From an uncultured Bacilli bacterium (GTDB lineage Bacteria; Bacillota_I; Bacilli_A; RF39; UBA660): a stretch of 33,649 bases of DNA. The notes under the pieces were generated by a model that saw only the letters and a list, made by a program, of their open reading frames with translations, ran no database searches and was not told the DNA's origin. Numbering within the stretch: the first letter of the stretch is position 1; each line of letters begins with the position of its first letter. A program made the translations under genes and the position numbers. The stretch is from contig CANRLP010000005.1 in NCBI GenBank assembly GCA_947631515.1, positions 1 through 33,649 on the forward strand. Reading direction: 5' to 3'. This document shows, one piece after another, positions 17,544 through 28,378 of this stretch.

Positions 17544-19585
17544 TACTCATTAACCTCTTTTTTATTATTCTTTTGTTTTTTAACATCTTCGACAGCTTCA
17601 TTCATGGCGTCTTCAACTGATTTAATATCATTTTCGATCATACTATAACCAATAGCTGCTCCATATTCATATGGCAACTTTTTAAATTCTTTAGCAAGTT
17701 TATGAATATAACTAGTTATTTGCTTAGTTTGATATCCTACTAAATAAATGACAAATTCATTACCATCAGTTCTTATAATATCACTATTATCTAATTGAGT
17801 TTTAACTAAAATATTAGCTGCTGCTTTTATTTGAATATCGCCTTGTTCATAACCCATTGTATCATTAATATCTTGAAGATTATTTAAATCTACAACAATA
17901 ATGGTTTGGGGATAAACTGTATTTTTAGCCCAATTTTCTAAATTTTCGCTCAAATAATTACGATTTTTTAAAGAAGTTAATTGATCGATATATTTTAATT
18001 TATCTTCTTTTTTGATTTTTTTAGATATTTTTACTTTCTTTGTAATTTTATAAACATATAAGAATGAAAGAACAAATATAATTAAAATATACATAAAATA
18101 ACGAGCAATAGTCCCAGTAATTGTTCCACTTTTAACTGTTTTTTCATAATTATAAAAACCTTTGTAAGTTGTTTCATTTATGTCTTTATATTGAATAAAG
18201 GTTTGGAATAATGTTTTAAATGGTTCTTTGGCATTAACTTTAAAATTATAGTCCTTATTTAGAGTGAAATTAAATCTTGAACTATATGAATCAAAAATAC
18301 TTTTTTCTAAAGCTTGATATATATTTGTATCTACAATTACATATTTCTTTTTCTTAATTAATTTAGTTAATTCTTTCTTATTTTTATAAGTATTTAAATT
18401 CAATTTAGTATTATTTTTTAAGTAATTATATAATTCTGATTCATTTTCAACATATATTTCTTCTTTTTCTAAAGATTTCAAGGAATTTATAACTGTACTA
18501 TCTTTTTTAGGTAGTAATACAGAATAACTTAATCCAATTCCAGAAGAAATGGAATCGTAAGGATTAGATAAGTTATAGTACCCAAAATATAAATCAATTT
18601 TTTGATTATTTATAGCTCTTGTTAATTGACTGACTTTTTTATATTTTGTGAACTCTATTTCCGTATCACTAAATTCCATAAATTCTTTTAAATATTGGGC
18701 AATTATACCACCATAATTACCACCAGATAATATTTCATAAGGTTCATTATCTATAAATCCATAATTATAAGTTACACTTTGCATAGCATCTACTTCCGTT
18801 GAAGATATACCTAAAGAATTTATAAATAATTGAAATAAATGATCTTCATAATATTCATTCATATTGTTTTTAGCCCAATCATTATAATATTTTTTTAGTA
18901 TTGAGCCGAGTGTATCTTGCGAAGTTGTCATTTTATAATAATAAAACATATCACTAAAGTGATAAGAAATAGCATAATTGTTAGATAAAATCGTTTTTAA
19001 ATACAAATGCATCGGTACAATGATATATTGAATATCTTCTTGGGTTTTAAAAGCTTCCAATAGGGCTTCACTATTATCATAAGAAGTCAAAGATAAACTT
19101 AAATCATTTAAATAACTGGTAACGTAAGACATATCATTATGCAAAACACCAATCTTTTTAGAATTTAAAGCTGCTAAATTATTAATATATTCATAAGATT
19201 TACTTACTAAAATATAATGGTCTTTATAAAAAGCTATATCATTATCATTTAAGCTATTAGCTACACCTAAAGTAACACCACTCGGATTATCTCCTAAATT
19301 ATAAGCTACCGAATTGACATCTAAACCATATTCTTTAGAAAAATCATCTAAAAAATCATAATAAAGACCAACTCCTGAATCTCCAAATACATCTACATTA
19401 TTTAAAACATTGATATTTTGAACAGTATTAGCTTGGTCGGCCAAAAAACGTCTTTCAGTAGCGGTTAGTTTATTAGGATTTTTAAAATAAATCAATAAAC
19501 TTGCTCCAATAGCTATTAAAATTGCTAAAATAATAGTGCTTATTATTACAATTTTTTTCTTACTTTTCATGTTATCACTACTCAC
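17543..19585 (-). CDS. Membrane protein with extracellular tandem SBP_bac_3-like domains and a cytoplasmic degenerate GGDEF domain
   Basis: N-terminal TM, two SBP-like segments, TM 'IARYFMYILIIFVLSFLYVYKI', then 'DQLTSLKNRNYLSENL...IIVVDLNNLQDINDTMGYEQGD...IIRTDGNEFVIYLV'. GGDEF is replaced by DGNEF. Confidence 0.82.
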   Translation of the reverse strand: MSSDNMKSKKKIVIISTIILAILIAIGASLLIYFKNPNKLTATERRFLADQANTVQNINVLNNVDVFGDSGVGLYYDFLDDFSKEYGLDVNSVAYNLGDNPSGVTLGVANSLNDNDIAFYKDHYILVSKSYEYINNLAALNSKKIGVLHNDMSYVTSYLNDLSLSLTSYDNSEALLEAFKTQEDIQYIIVPMHLYLKTILSNNYAISYHFSDMFYYYKMTTSQDTLGSILKKYYNDWAKNNMNEYYEDHLFQLFINSLGISSTEVDAMQSVTYNYGFIDNEPYEILSGGNYGGIIAQYLKEFMEFSDTEIEFTKYKKVSQLTRAINNQKIDLYFGYYNLSNPYDSISSGIGLSYSVLLPKKDSTVINSLKSLEKEEIYVENESELYNYLKNNTKLNLNTYKNKKELTKLIKKKKYVIVDTNIYQALEKSIFDSYSSRFNFTLNKDYNFKVNAKEPFKTLFQTFIQYKDINETTYKGFYNYEKTVKSGTITGTIARYFMYILIIFVLSFLYVYKITKKVKISKKIKKEDKLKYIDQLTSLKNRNYLSENLENWAKNTVYPQTIIVVDLNNLQDINDTMGYEQGDIQIKAAANILVKTQLDNSDIIRTDGNEFVIYLVGYQTKQITSYIHKLAKEFKKLPYEYGAAIGYSMIENDIKSVEDAMNEAVEDVKKQKNNKKEVNE

Positions 19586-20069
19586 TATCTTTTGTTACTT
19601 CGGTATTATTATTCCATATTAAACCAGTACCATTAACGTTTTTAGAACCCATTATTAAGAATCCTTCACTATTTTCTGTACCACTATTTTCCAATGTAAA
19701 ATGAATATCATAAAAATCTAGATATTTTTGTTCAAAATTTGTTATAGAGGCCAAGGCTTTACTTTGAGCTTCAACTAAGGTGACATTACTAGTAAATTCA
19801 AAATAAATATAAATTATTTTTCCTTGAGTATGAATAGAAACATTTTGTATAGTTTCATCTTTTTTCATATTATCTATAAAATTATTTTTCATTTCATCTG
19901 TAACTTGAACTTCTTCGATGCCATCTAAACGATCTCCATAACTAGATTTGGAAGAGCCAAAAAAATAACTAACACAAACTCCTAAAATCAATAATAAACA
20001 GACTGAAACAATAATAAATAACACAAATAAAATTCGATTTTCAACCCACAATTTCTTTAACTTATTCAT
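19578..20069 (-). CDS. Small single-pass extracytoplasmic protein, overlaps the start of the GGDEF gene
   Basis: TM 'ILFVLFIIVSVCLLLILGVCVSYFF'; 3' end overlaps the downstream gene start by 8 nt, suggesting translational coupling. Confidence 0.65.
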   Translation of the reverse strand: MNKLKKLWVENRILFVLFIIVSVCLLLILGVCVSYFFGSSKSSYGDRLDGIEEVQVTDEMKNNFIDNMKKDETIQNVSIHTQGKIIYIYFEFTSNVTLVEAQSKALASITNFEQKYLDFYDIHFTLENSGTENSEGFLIMGSKNVNGTGLIWNNNTEVTKDSE

Positions 20070-20147
20070 AACTTTCCTCTTTCATTTAAGGTTTTATTCA
20101 TTATACTACATTATATTGTTTTTTACTAGTTTTTTGCACTTGAGTAA

Positions 20148-20173
20148 TTAAAAAAAGAACCAATAGTTCTTCT

Positions 20174-20176
<3 letters not shown>
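20148..20176 (-). terminator. Intrinsic terminator after ligA
   Basis: Minus strand AAGAAC-TATTG-GTTCTT followed by TTTTTAATT. Confidence 0.75.
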
Positions 20177-22186
<2,010 letters not shown>

Positions 22187-22192
22187 CTATTT

Positions 22193-24280
22193 TTAACTGC
22201 CTTTTTTTAAACTTTTATGATTCTTCATTAATTTTTTAATTCCAATCTTACTATTAAAGGCTACTGTAATTAAAAGTTTATCAACTCCTACAACAACACC
22301 TCTTCCGTAAGTATCATGAATAACTACGTCTCCAGATTGCCACTCAATCTCTTCATTATTATACATTTCATCTTTTTTAAATGTAGGTTCATTTTTGATA
22401 CTAGCAGATGATTCTTCAAGTAAATCTTTATCAATTTCATCAATAAAACGACTAGGTGGATTTATACTTTCTTTACCATAAAGCATTCTTCTTTTAGCAT
22501 TTGTTAAATACAAAATATCTCTAGCTCGAGTAATTCCTACATACATCAGTCTTCTTTCTTCTTCTAAGCCATCTTTTTCAAATAAACTATTAGCATGGGG
22601 AAATATTCCCTCTTCCATCCCAATTAAAAATACTACATCAAACTCTAGACCCTTAGCACTATGAATAGTCATTAAAGTCACAGCATTTTCATAATTTTTA
22701 TGTTCACTCATATCAGCTATTAAACTTATTTCTTCTAAAAAATCATCTAAATTAACGCTACCTGTTCGTTCTTCAAATGAAGCAGTAATACTTTTAAACT
22801 CCATTAAATTTTCTAATCTTAATTCACTTTCTAAAGATTTATCTTCTTCCAGTTCTTTTTTAATTCCACTTTTTTCTAACACATCATCAATTAATTCTGT
22901 TAAAGATAAAGATTCACTATCTTGCGTTAACTCTAAAATTAAGTTTTTAAATTCTAACTCCTTGCCTTTATTTATAGCATCAAAGATGGTTACGCCATTG
23001 ATAGAAGCCTCAATTTCTAAATTTTTAATCGTAGTTGGACCAATTTTTCGTTTAGGAACATTTATAACTCTTCTTAAACTTATTTCATCATTATGATTAC
23101 TAATCAATCTTAAATAACTAATTATATCTTTAATTTCCTTACGTTGATAAAAATAATAACTACCTACTACTTTATAAGGAACATTGGCTTTAATAAACAT
23201 TTCTTCAACAATTCGAGCTTGACCATTGGTTCGATAAAAAATAGCTATATCCTTGGCTTGATATCCTTCATTTATTAACTTTTTAATTTCTTCAAGGCAT
23301 AAAGTAATTTCATGCTTTTCATCATAACTTCTTAAATATTGAATCCGACTTCCTAAAACTTTATTACTTTTTAAATTTTTTTCCTTGCGATCTTTGTTAT
23401 TTTTTATAACCGAATTGGCAGCATCAAGAATCATCTTAGTACTGCGATAATTTTCTTCTAAAGCTATTACTTTAGTATCAGCATAATCATGTTCAAAATT
23501 TAAAATATTTTTATAATTAGCTCCTCTAAACATATATATAGATTGATCTGGATCACCAACAACAAATATATTTTTGTGTCTACTACTTAAGATTTTAGAT
23601 AACTTATATTGAACCTCATTAGTATCTTGGTATTCATCAATTAAAATGTATTGATATTTATTTTGATAATGTTCTAAAACTTCTTTATTTTCTTTAAAAA
23701 GTTTTACTGGTAAAGACAACAAATCATCAAAATCTACTGAATTATTCTTACGAAGGACTTTTAGATATTCATAGTATATTTTTATAGCTAAACGCTCTAC
23801 ATCTGTATTGAAATACTTATCAATTTCCGCTTCACTAAGCATCTCATTTTTTATAAAACTAATCCGATTTCGAACATAAGATGGAGCACATTCTTCTTTA
23901 GTAATGCCCAAATCTTTCATTATTTTTTTAATTATAGTCAAAACATCATCACTATCTAAAATAGTAAAATTTCGTTCTAGACCTAAATGCATATAATTTT
24001 CTCTTACTATTCTTAAACCAAAAGAGTGAAAAGTTCCGACAAAAGTATTGTTTTCTGGAACTAAACGAGTCAAACGCTCTTTCATCTCGCGCGCTGCTTT
24101 ATTAGTGAAGGTAATAGCTAAAATAGAATAAGAGGGTATTCCTTGCTCTATTAGATAAGCAATTCGAGTAGTTAGAACTTTAGTCTTTCCACTACCGGCT
24201 CCGGCAATTACTAAACATGGACCATTAATATGCTTGACTGCTTCTCTTTGTTGCTCATTTAAACTTTGTAAATAGTCCAT
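22193..24280 (-). CDS. pcrA: UvrD/Rep-type ATP-dependent DNA helicase PcrA
   Basis: 'LNEQQREAVKHINGPCLVIAGAGSGKTKVLTTRIAYLI', 'QYILIDEYQDTNEVQYKL', 'VVGDPDQSIYMFRGA', 'VTLMTIHSAKGLEFDVVFLIGMEEGIFPH', C-terminal Tudor-like 'GDVVIHDTYGRGVVVGV'. Confidence 0.97.
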   Translation of the reverse strand: MDYLQSLNEQQREAVKHINGPCLVIAGAGSGKTKVLTTRIAYLIEQGIPSYSILAITFTNKAAREMKERLTRLVPENNTFVGTFHSFGLRIVRENYMHLGLERNFTILDSDDVLTIIKKIMKDLGITKEECAPSYVRNRISFIKNEMLSEAEIDKYFNTDVERLAIKIYYEYLKVLRKNNSVDFDDLLSLPVKLFKENKEVLEHYQNKYQYILIDEYQDTNEVQYKLSKILSSRHKNIFVVGDPDQSIYMFRGANYKNILNFEHDYADTKVIALEENYRSTKMILDAANSVIKNNKDRKEKNLKSNKVLGSRIQYLRSYDEKHEITLCLEEIKKLINEGYQAKDIAIFYRTNGQARIVEEMFIKANVPYKVVGSYYFYQRKEIKDIISYLRLISNHNDEISLRRVINVPKRKIGPTTIKNLEIEASINGVTIFDAINKGKELEFKNLILELTQDSESLSLTELIDDVLEKSGIKKELEEDKSLESELRLENLMEFKSITASFEERTGSVNLDDFLEEISLIADMSEHKNYENAVTLMTIHSAKGLEFDVVFLIGMEEGIFPHANSLFEKDGLEEERRLMYVGITRARDILYLTNAKRRMLYGKESINPPSRFIDEIDKDLLEESSASIKNEPTFKKDEMYNNEEIEWQSGDVVIHDTYGRGVVVGVDKLLITVAFNSKIGIKKLMKNHKSLKKGS

Positions 24281-24324
24281 ATAATCATTCCCATCTAATA
24301 AATTTATTATATCATTTAGAGCAA

Positions 24325-24350
24325 TAAAAAAGAAGCTTTTTACACTTCTA
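24325..24350 (-). terminator. Terminator after the three-gene helical protein cluster
   Basis: Minus strand AGAAG-TGTAAAAAG-CTTCT followed by TTTTTATT. Confidence 0.55.
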
Positions 24351-24355
24351 AACTA

Positions 24356-24643
24356 TTATAAAAATTCAACAATTTCTGGATTTTTTTCAATTTTTTCAAT
24401 TAAATCTTGATGATCATATTTATTAAATATATTAATAAAATTACTATTATCCATTAAGAACATATCATAAAAACGAATAAAAATTTCTTTGATATTATGT
24501 ATTCCCATATTTTTTAAATAATCCATATTTTGAGATACCAATCGATAAGAATTAAATATGCATTCTAACAACATTGGAGGTACATTATCACTAAAATTCT
24601 TAATCTCTTCTTCCGTAAAGTTATAATTTAATAAAAACTTCAT
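24356..24643 (-). CDS. Small alpha-helical hypothetical protein (cluster gene C)
   Basis: Intact 95 aa ORF, stop/start adjacency with gene B (24643/24644); 'MGIHNIKEIFIRFYDMFLMDNSNFINIFNKYDHQDLIEKIEKNPEIVEFL'. Confidence 0.6.
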   Translation of the reverse strand: MKFLLNYNFTEEEIKNFSDNVPPMLLECIFNSYRLVSQNMDYLKNMGIHNIKEIFIRFYDMFLMDNSNFINIFNKYDHQDLIEKIEKNPEIVEFL

Positions 24644-25462
24644 CTAATCGCCTCCTAAAAAATGAGTTTTAACTATCTTGTCAATATCTTCAACTGCTAA
24701 AGGACTATTGTAAAATAAAACAAATATTAAAGCATCATTATAATTTAAAGAGAGATTTAGTTGACTTAATTTATTTATTGTTTCTTTTATTGTTTGATAT
24801 GTGTTTATTTCTTTTTTATCAATAATAATTTTCCATTCATCATTTATAGGAAATAAATATTCTTCACAAATCTTATTTTCTACTTTTTGAAGTTCTAGAG
24901 CACTATTAAAATCTTCTTCTTCATTATTAACTTCATTGTTTTCTACTTTATCAACAATTGATTTATTTTGCATAATGGTTTTTAAGTATTCATTTATACT
25001 TATACTTTTTTTTGGACTAGGTTCTGGTTTTTCAGGAGCTATGTTTTCTAAGTCCATTAGTAAAACTTTAATATCATATTCATTTCCTTTTTTATAAGAA
25101 GAAGAGGATATCATTTTCATATTATTAATAATCATTTTAATATTTTTAGGAGCTGCTAACATTTCGGGATATTGTCTTAAAAAATCTAACTCACCCATAT
25201 CTTTAAAGGCTTTAATCATCCGTTTTAATTCGTCATAATCAACAGCAAAGATTCTTAAATTATAAATGCCATTTGCTTTTTGTAAAGGAATTTTATTTTC
25301 TACTAATAAATCGACGATAGCTGAAAATTTAGTTTCATCTTTTAACATAAGTAGACTTATTCCAAATTTATTAAAGCAATCAGAAAATAATGCTAAACTA
25401 TCTTCTGTATTAGCAATCATATTGGCAGCCTTTAATTTATTTAAAATAGTTACTATATTCAT
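24644..25462 (-). CDS. Alpha-helical hypothetical protein (cluster gene B)
   Basis: 272 aa ORF, 13 nt after gene A; helical modules 'TILNKLKAANMIANTEDSLALFSDCFNKFGISLLMLKDETKFSAIVDLLVENKIPL'. Confidence 0.65.
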   Translation of the reverse strand: MNIVTILNKLKAANMIANTEDSLALFSDCFNKFGISLLMLKDETKFSAIVDLLVENKIPLQKANGIYNLRIFAVDYDELKRMIKAFKDMGELDFLRQYPEMLAAPKNIKMIINNMKMISSSSYKKGNEYDIKVLLMDLENIAPEKPEPSPKKSISINEYLKTIMQNKSIVDKVENNEVNNEEEDFNSALELQKVENKICEEYLFPINDEWKIIIDKKEINTYQTIKETINKLSQLNLSLNYNDALIFVLFYNSPLAVEDIDKIVKTHFLGGD

Positions 25463-25475
25463 CTTGCATCCTCCA

Positions 25476-26615
25476 TTAATAAGCCATTAATGGAACATTT
25501 TTAGGGTCCATTCCATTACTACGTAAAATTTCTATTGATTTAGTTAATTTATCTAATGTATATTTTTCTAAAATACTTGGATTTAAGTATATATCAATTG
25601 GTTCTTTACCTACAGATAATAAAGTTTTTATTTTTTCTTTTAAATCTTCATCAACCATTAAGGTTACATGATTATTAAATATATCTAATCCTATTCCAGA
25701 ATCTTTTAAACATTGAATATTTTCTTTTATTAAATTTTCGTTTAAATGTTGATTTAAATAATCAATTTCTTGACCAGTAAAGCTTAAATAATCCATTCCT
25801 AAATTGGTTAAAATATCGGTAATATTTTCACTAGACTCTTCGCTAGCTATAGATACATCTTTAGCTTCTTCTTCAATTATTTTTACACTTGGTTCAGATG
25901 TTTCTTCTTCATTTTTTTCGATATCAACATCAGTTTCTTCAACAGAACCTAATTTTCCTCTTTTTTCTTTTTCTTTTACTTTTTCATCATAACTAAATAA
26001 AGCATCTTCAGGAAACATTAATATTTTGGCAGCTTCTCTTTGTTCTTCTTCGGTAAAATTAAATTGTTCTAATAAAGAAGTAATTGAATCCCTAGTTATA
26101 TTAATGCGACCAGATAAAGCTAATTCAAAATATTCATTTAATTTGTCTTGATTAGCTAAAGCAGAATCCCGACGAATAGCTAGTTCATCAATTGTGGTAA
26201 TAGCTGTATTCATTTCTTCTTCAACTTTTACTAATTCGTCTTCGGCCTTTTTCGTATCTGAAACAACAGTATCGATAGTACGTGGTAAAGATTTATTTAA
26301 TTTTTCAACAAGACTTTGAGGATCAAAATCAATGTGCAAACGATCCAATACAGTAGCATATTCAGACCGATCAATTCCCGATAATAAATCAATTAACTTT
26401 TCACCTTGATCATTTAATTCTTCATGTTGCTTTTCTAAATCGGCAATTTTATCTTGTAAATTTTTCTTTTCTTCCGTAGTTCTAGCTTTAGTTTCTTCTG
26501 CTTTATTTTTTTGTTTATCCATTTCTACTAAAACTACGCTATCTTCTCCACGTAAGTTATAAAGTTTATCTAATAAAGTACTTACATCCGGCGATAATGC
26601 CTTCATACTAATCAC
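25476..26615 (-). CDS. Coiled-coil protein with C-terminal helical repeats (cluster gene A)
   Basis: 379 aa; N-terminal coiled coil 'EMDKQKNKAEETKARTTEEKKNLQDKIADLEKQHEEL'; C-terminal 'ENIQCLKDSGIGLDIF...LTKSIEILRSNGMDPKNVPLMAY'. Confidence 0.7.
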   Translation of the reverse strand: MISMKALSPDVSTLLDKLYNLRGEDSVVLVEMDKQKNKAEETKARTTEEKKNLQDKIADLEKQHEELNDQGEKLIDLLSGIDRSEYATVLDRLHIDFDPQSLVEKLNKSLPRTIDTVVSDTKKAEDELVKVEEEMNTAITTIDELAIRRDSALANQDKLNEYFELALSGRINITRDSITSLLEQFNFTEEEQREAAKILMFPEDALFSYDEKVKEKEKRGKLGSVEETDVDIEKNEEETSEPSVKIIEEEAKDVSIASEESSENITDILTNLGMDYLSFTGQEIDYLNQHLNENLIKENIQCLKDSGIGLDIFNNHVTLMVDEDLKEKIKTLLSVGKEPIDIYLNPSILEKYTLDKLTKSIEILRSNGMDPKNVPLMAY

Positions 26616-26698
26616 TCCCTTATTCTATCAATTATTATAGCAAAAGCTTTTTAAAATGTAAATAAGGTAAAACTAATAATCAAAATACTATCATAAAC

Positions 26699-28243
26699 TT
26701 ATTTTAAAGTTTTTATTAATTTTTGAGCTGTTTTTAGTATTTCAGGTGTTGGAGTACTAATAACTTCGTCATAAAAATCTTGAAAATTAGAGTTAGGATT
26801 AATAATTCCTACATTAATCATTTCTTGTAACTCATAAGGTAATGTCTTTTGTAATTCCATAAGTTTCTTAACAACTTCTTGCTTTTTAATATAATTAATT
26901 TCATCATAGCGATTCATGGTGTAAAAAAAAGCTAAATTTCTTAAAAAGAAACGCATAAAAGTATTAGTAAAATCTTCATAAATTAGGTTTTTTAGATAAT
27001 ATTTACAAATATATTTTAATTTTTTTAAAACTAAATCGTTTTTTTCTTTAGAACTATTTTGAAATAATACTTGTAATAATAAATTACATATATCTCCTTG
27101 TAAAGTTAGAAATTGAGCATTAAAACTAGGTAATAAAAATTCATTTTTTAAATTTTCAAACTCTTTAGGCAAAAACTTTTCTATTAAACTATTGCCATCC
27201 AAACTTAAAAAATCAGTATCTTTATAACAATCTAAAAAAATCAAATTGGCATCTAAAAAGCCTTCGGTAAAATGAGAATGCGGACTAGTATATAAAAGTT
27301 CAAAAATTTTTAAAGTTGGATAACGTTTCCAAAAGCTTAAATTTGTCCCATTAATTTTAATCATAAATTCATAGGCATCATCAACAATATTTCTTAATAT
27401 TTCACTATTTTTATTTTTACTTTTCATAGAGTTATAAATTAACGAAATATCTAAATCAGAAATTTTTGAAATAAAATTATATTTTTTTAATAAGCCATAA
27501 GAACCTTGAATAAAAAATTGATTATTATAAGCAGAAGATTTTTCTAAAATATGACAATATAAATAATCACTCAATAATATGTCAATATTAATATTATTTT
27601 TAACGTTTAATTCTTCTAAAACTTCATCAAAATAAGGTGATTCAATAAATAATTTTTTATCTTTCCAATTAACTTTTGTAGTTTGTCCAATATATACTGG
27701 TTTGTAGTTAACAACTTCGCAAGATACATTTTTATAATTATTAGCAATAAAATCATTGGTATGTAAGTGACCATGATAATTTATTCCTTGCGCACATTTT
27801 TTAAATTCGTTGACAATCAGCTGAAATTGTAAATCTTTTTTTTCTTCATTAATTAGGGGTTCATGTGACAAATAGTTTTCTTTTAATCTAACAGGATTTT
27901 TAAATACATATTCGAAACCTAAAGTTGGAAAATGTTTAATTATATCTGAATAATCATGATTACCAAGAATCAAATATTTATGACCATTCATTTTTGATAT
28001 GGCTTCTCTAATATAATCTTTTTTAAAAGAAAAATCTCCTAGAAATATTACTATATCATCTTTTAAAACTATTTCGTTATGTCGATTAATGATATATTCG
28101 TTCATGGCATTTATATCAGAAAAATTTTGTCTCGTATATTGAATTATATTTTGATGGCAAAAATGTTGATCACCAATTACATAAATTTTACTATTTGGGT
28201 GTAACTTACATAACATTTGATAAATATCTAGAGTATAATTCAT
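26699..28243 (-). CDS. Metallophosphoesterase fused to an AbiEii/MNT-like nucleotidyltransferase domain
   Basis: MPE motifs 'GDQHFCHQNI', 'GDFSF', 'GNHD', 'SHEP', 'GHLHT'; NTase-like 'FFIQGSYGLLKKYNFISKISDLDISLIY' (GS...DxD) plus downstream Asp candidates. ATG at 28243 with GGAGAGGA SD. Confidence 0.75.
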   Translation of the reverse strand: MNYTLDIYQMLCKLHPNSKIYVIGDQHFCHQNIIQYTRQNFSDINAMNEYIINRHNEIVLKDDIVIFLGDFSFKKDYIREAISKMNGHKYLILGNHDYSDIIKHFPTLGFEYVFKNPVRLKENYLSHEPLINEEKKDLQFQLIVNEFKKCAQGINYHGHLHTNDFIANNYKNVSCEVVNYKPVYIGQTTKVNWKDKKLFIESPYFDEVLEELNVKNNINIDILLSDYLYCHILEKSSAYNNQFFIQGSYGLLKKYNFISKISDLDISLIYNSMKSKNKNSEILRNIVDDAYEFMIKINGTNLSFWKRYPTLKIFELLYTSPHSHFTEGFLDANLIFLDCYKDTDFLSLDGNSLIEKFLPKEFENLKNEFLLPSFNAQFLTLQGDICNLLLQVLFQNSSKEKNDLVLKKLKYICKYYLKNLIYEDFTNTFMRFFLRNLAFFYTMNRYDEINYIKKQEVVKKLMELQKTLPYELQEMINVGIINPNSNFQDFYDEVISTPTPEILKTAQKLIKTLK

Positions 28244-28313
28244 ATAATCCTCTCCAAAAATTATTTGATATATTATCATTTTTTTCATTTAAATTCAATT
28301 GTTAAATCGAACA

Positions 28314-28344
28314 AAGAAAAAAATGCTACTATAAGCATTTTAAA
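28314..28344 (-). terminator. Intrinsic terminator after the GT-C-like gene
   Basis: Minus strand AAAATGCTTATAGTAGCATTTTTTTC. Confidence 0.7.
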
Positions 28345-28378
28345 AGATTTATCATAGCATAATTATTTTTTCACTAAA

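Noticed and set aside
17218-17553. 111 aa plus-strand ORF antisense to the YihY gene
   Set aside because: Fully overlaps a good membrane protein gene; no homology pattern or SD.
25804-25992. Plus-strand Ser/Phe-rich ORF antisense to gene A
   Set aside because: Antisense of an acidic, Glu-rich linker; compositional artefact. The ORFs at 20526, 25266 and 28804 were rejected for the same reason.
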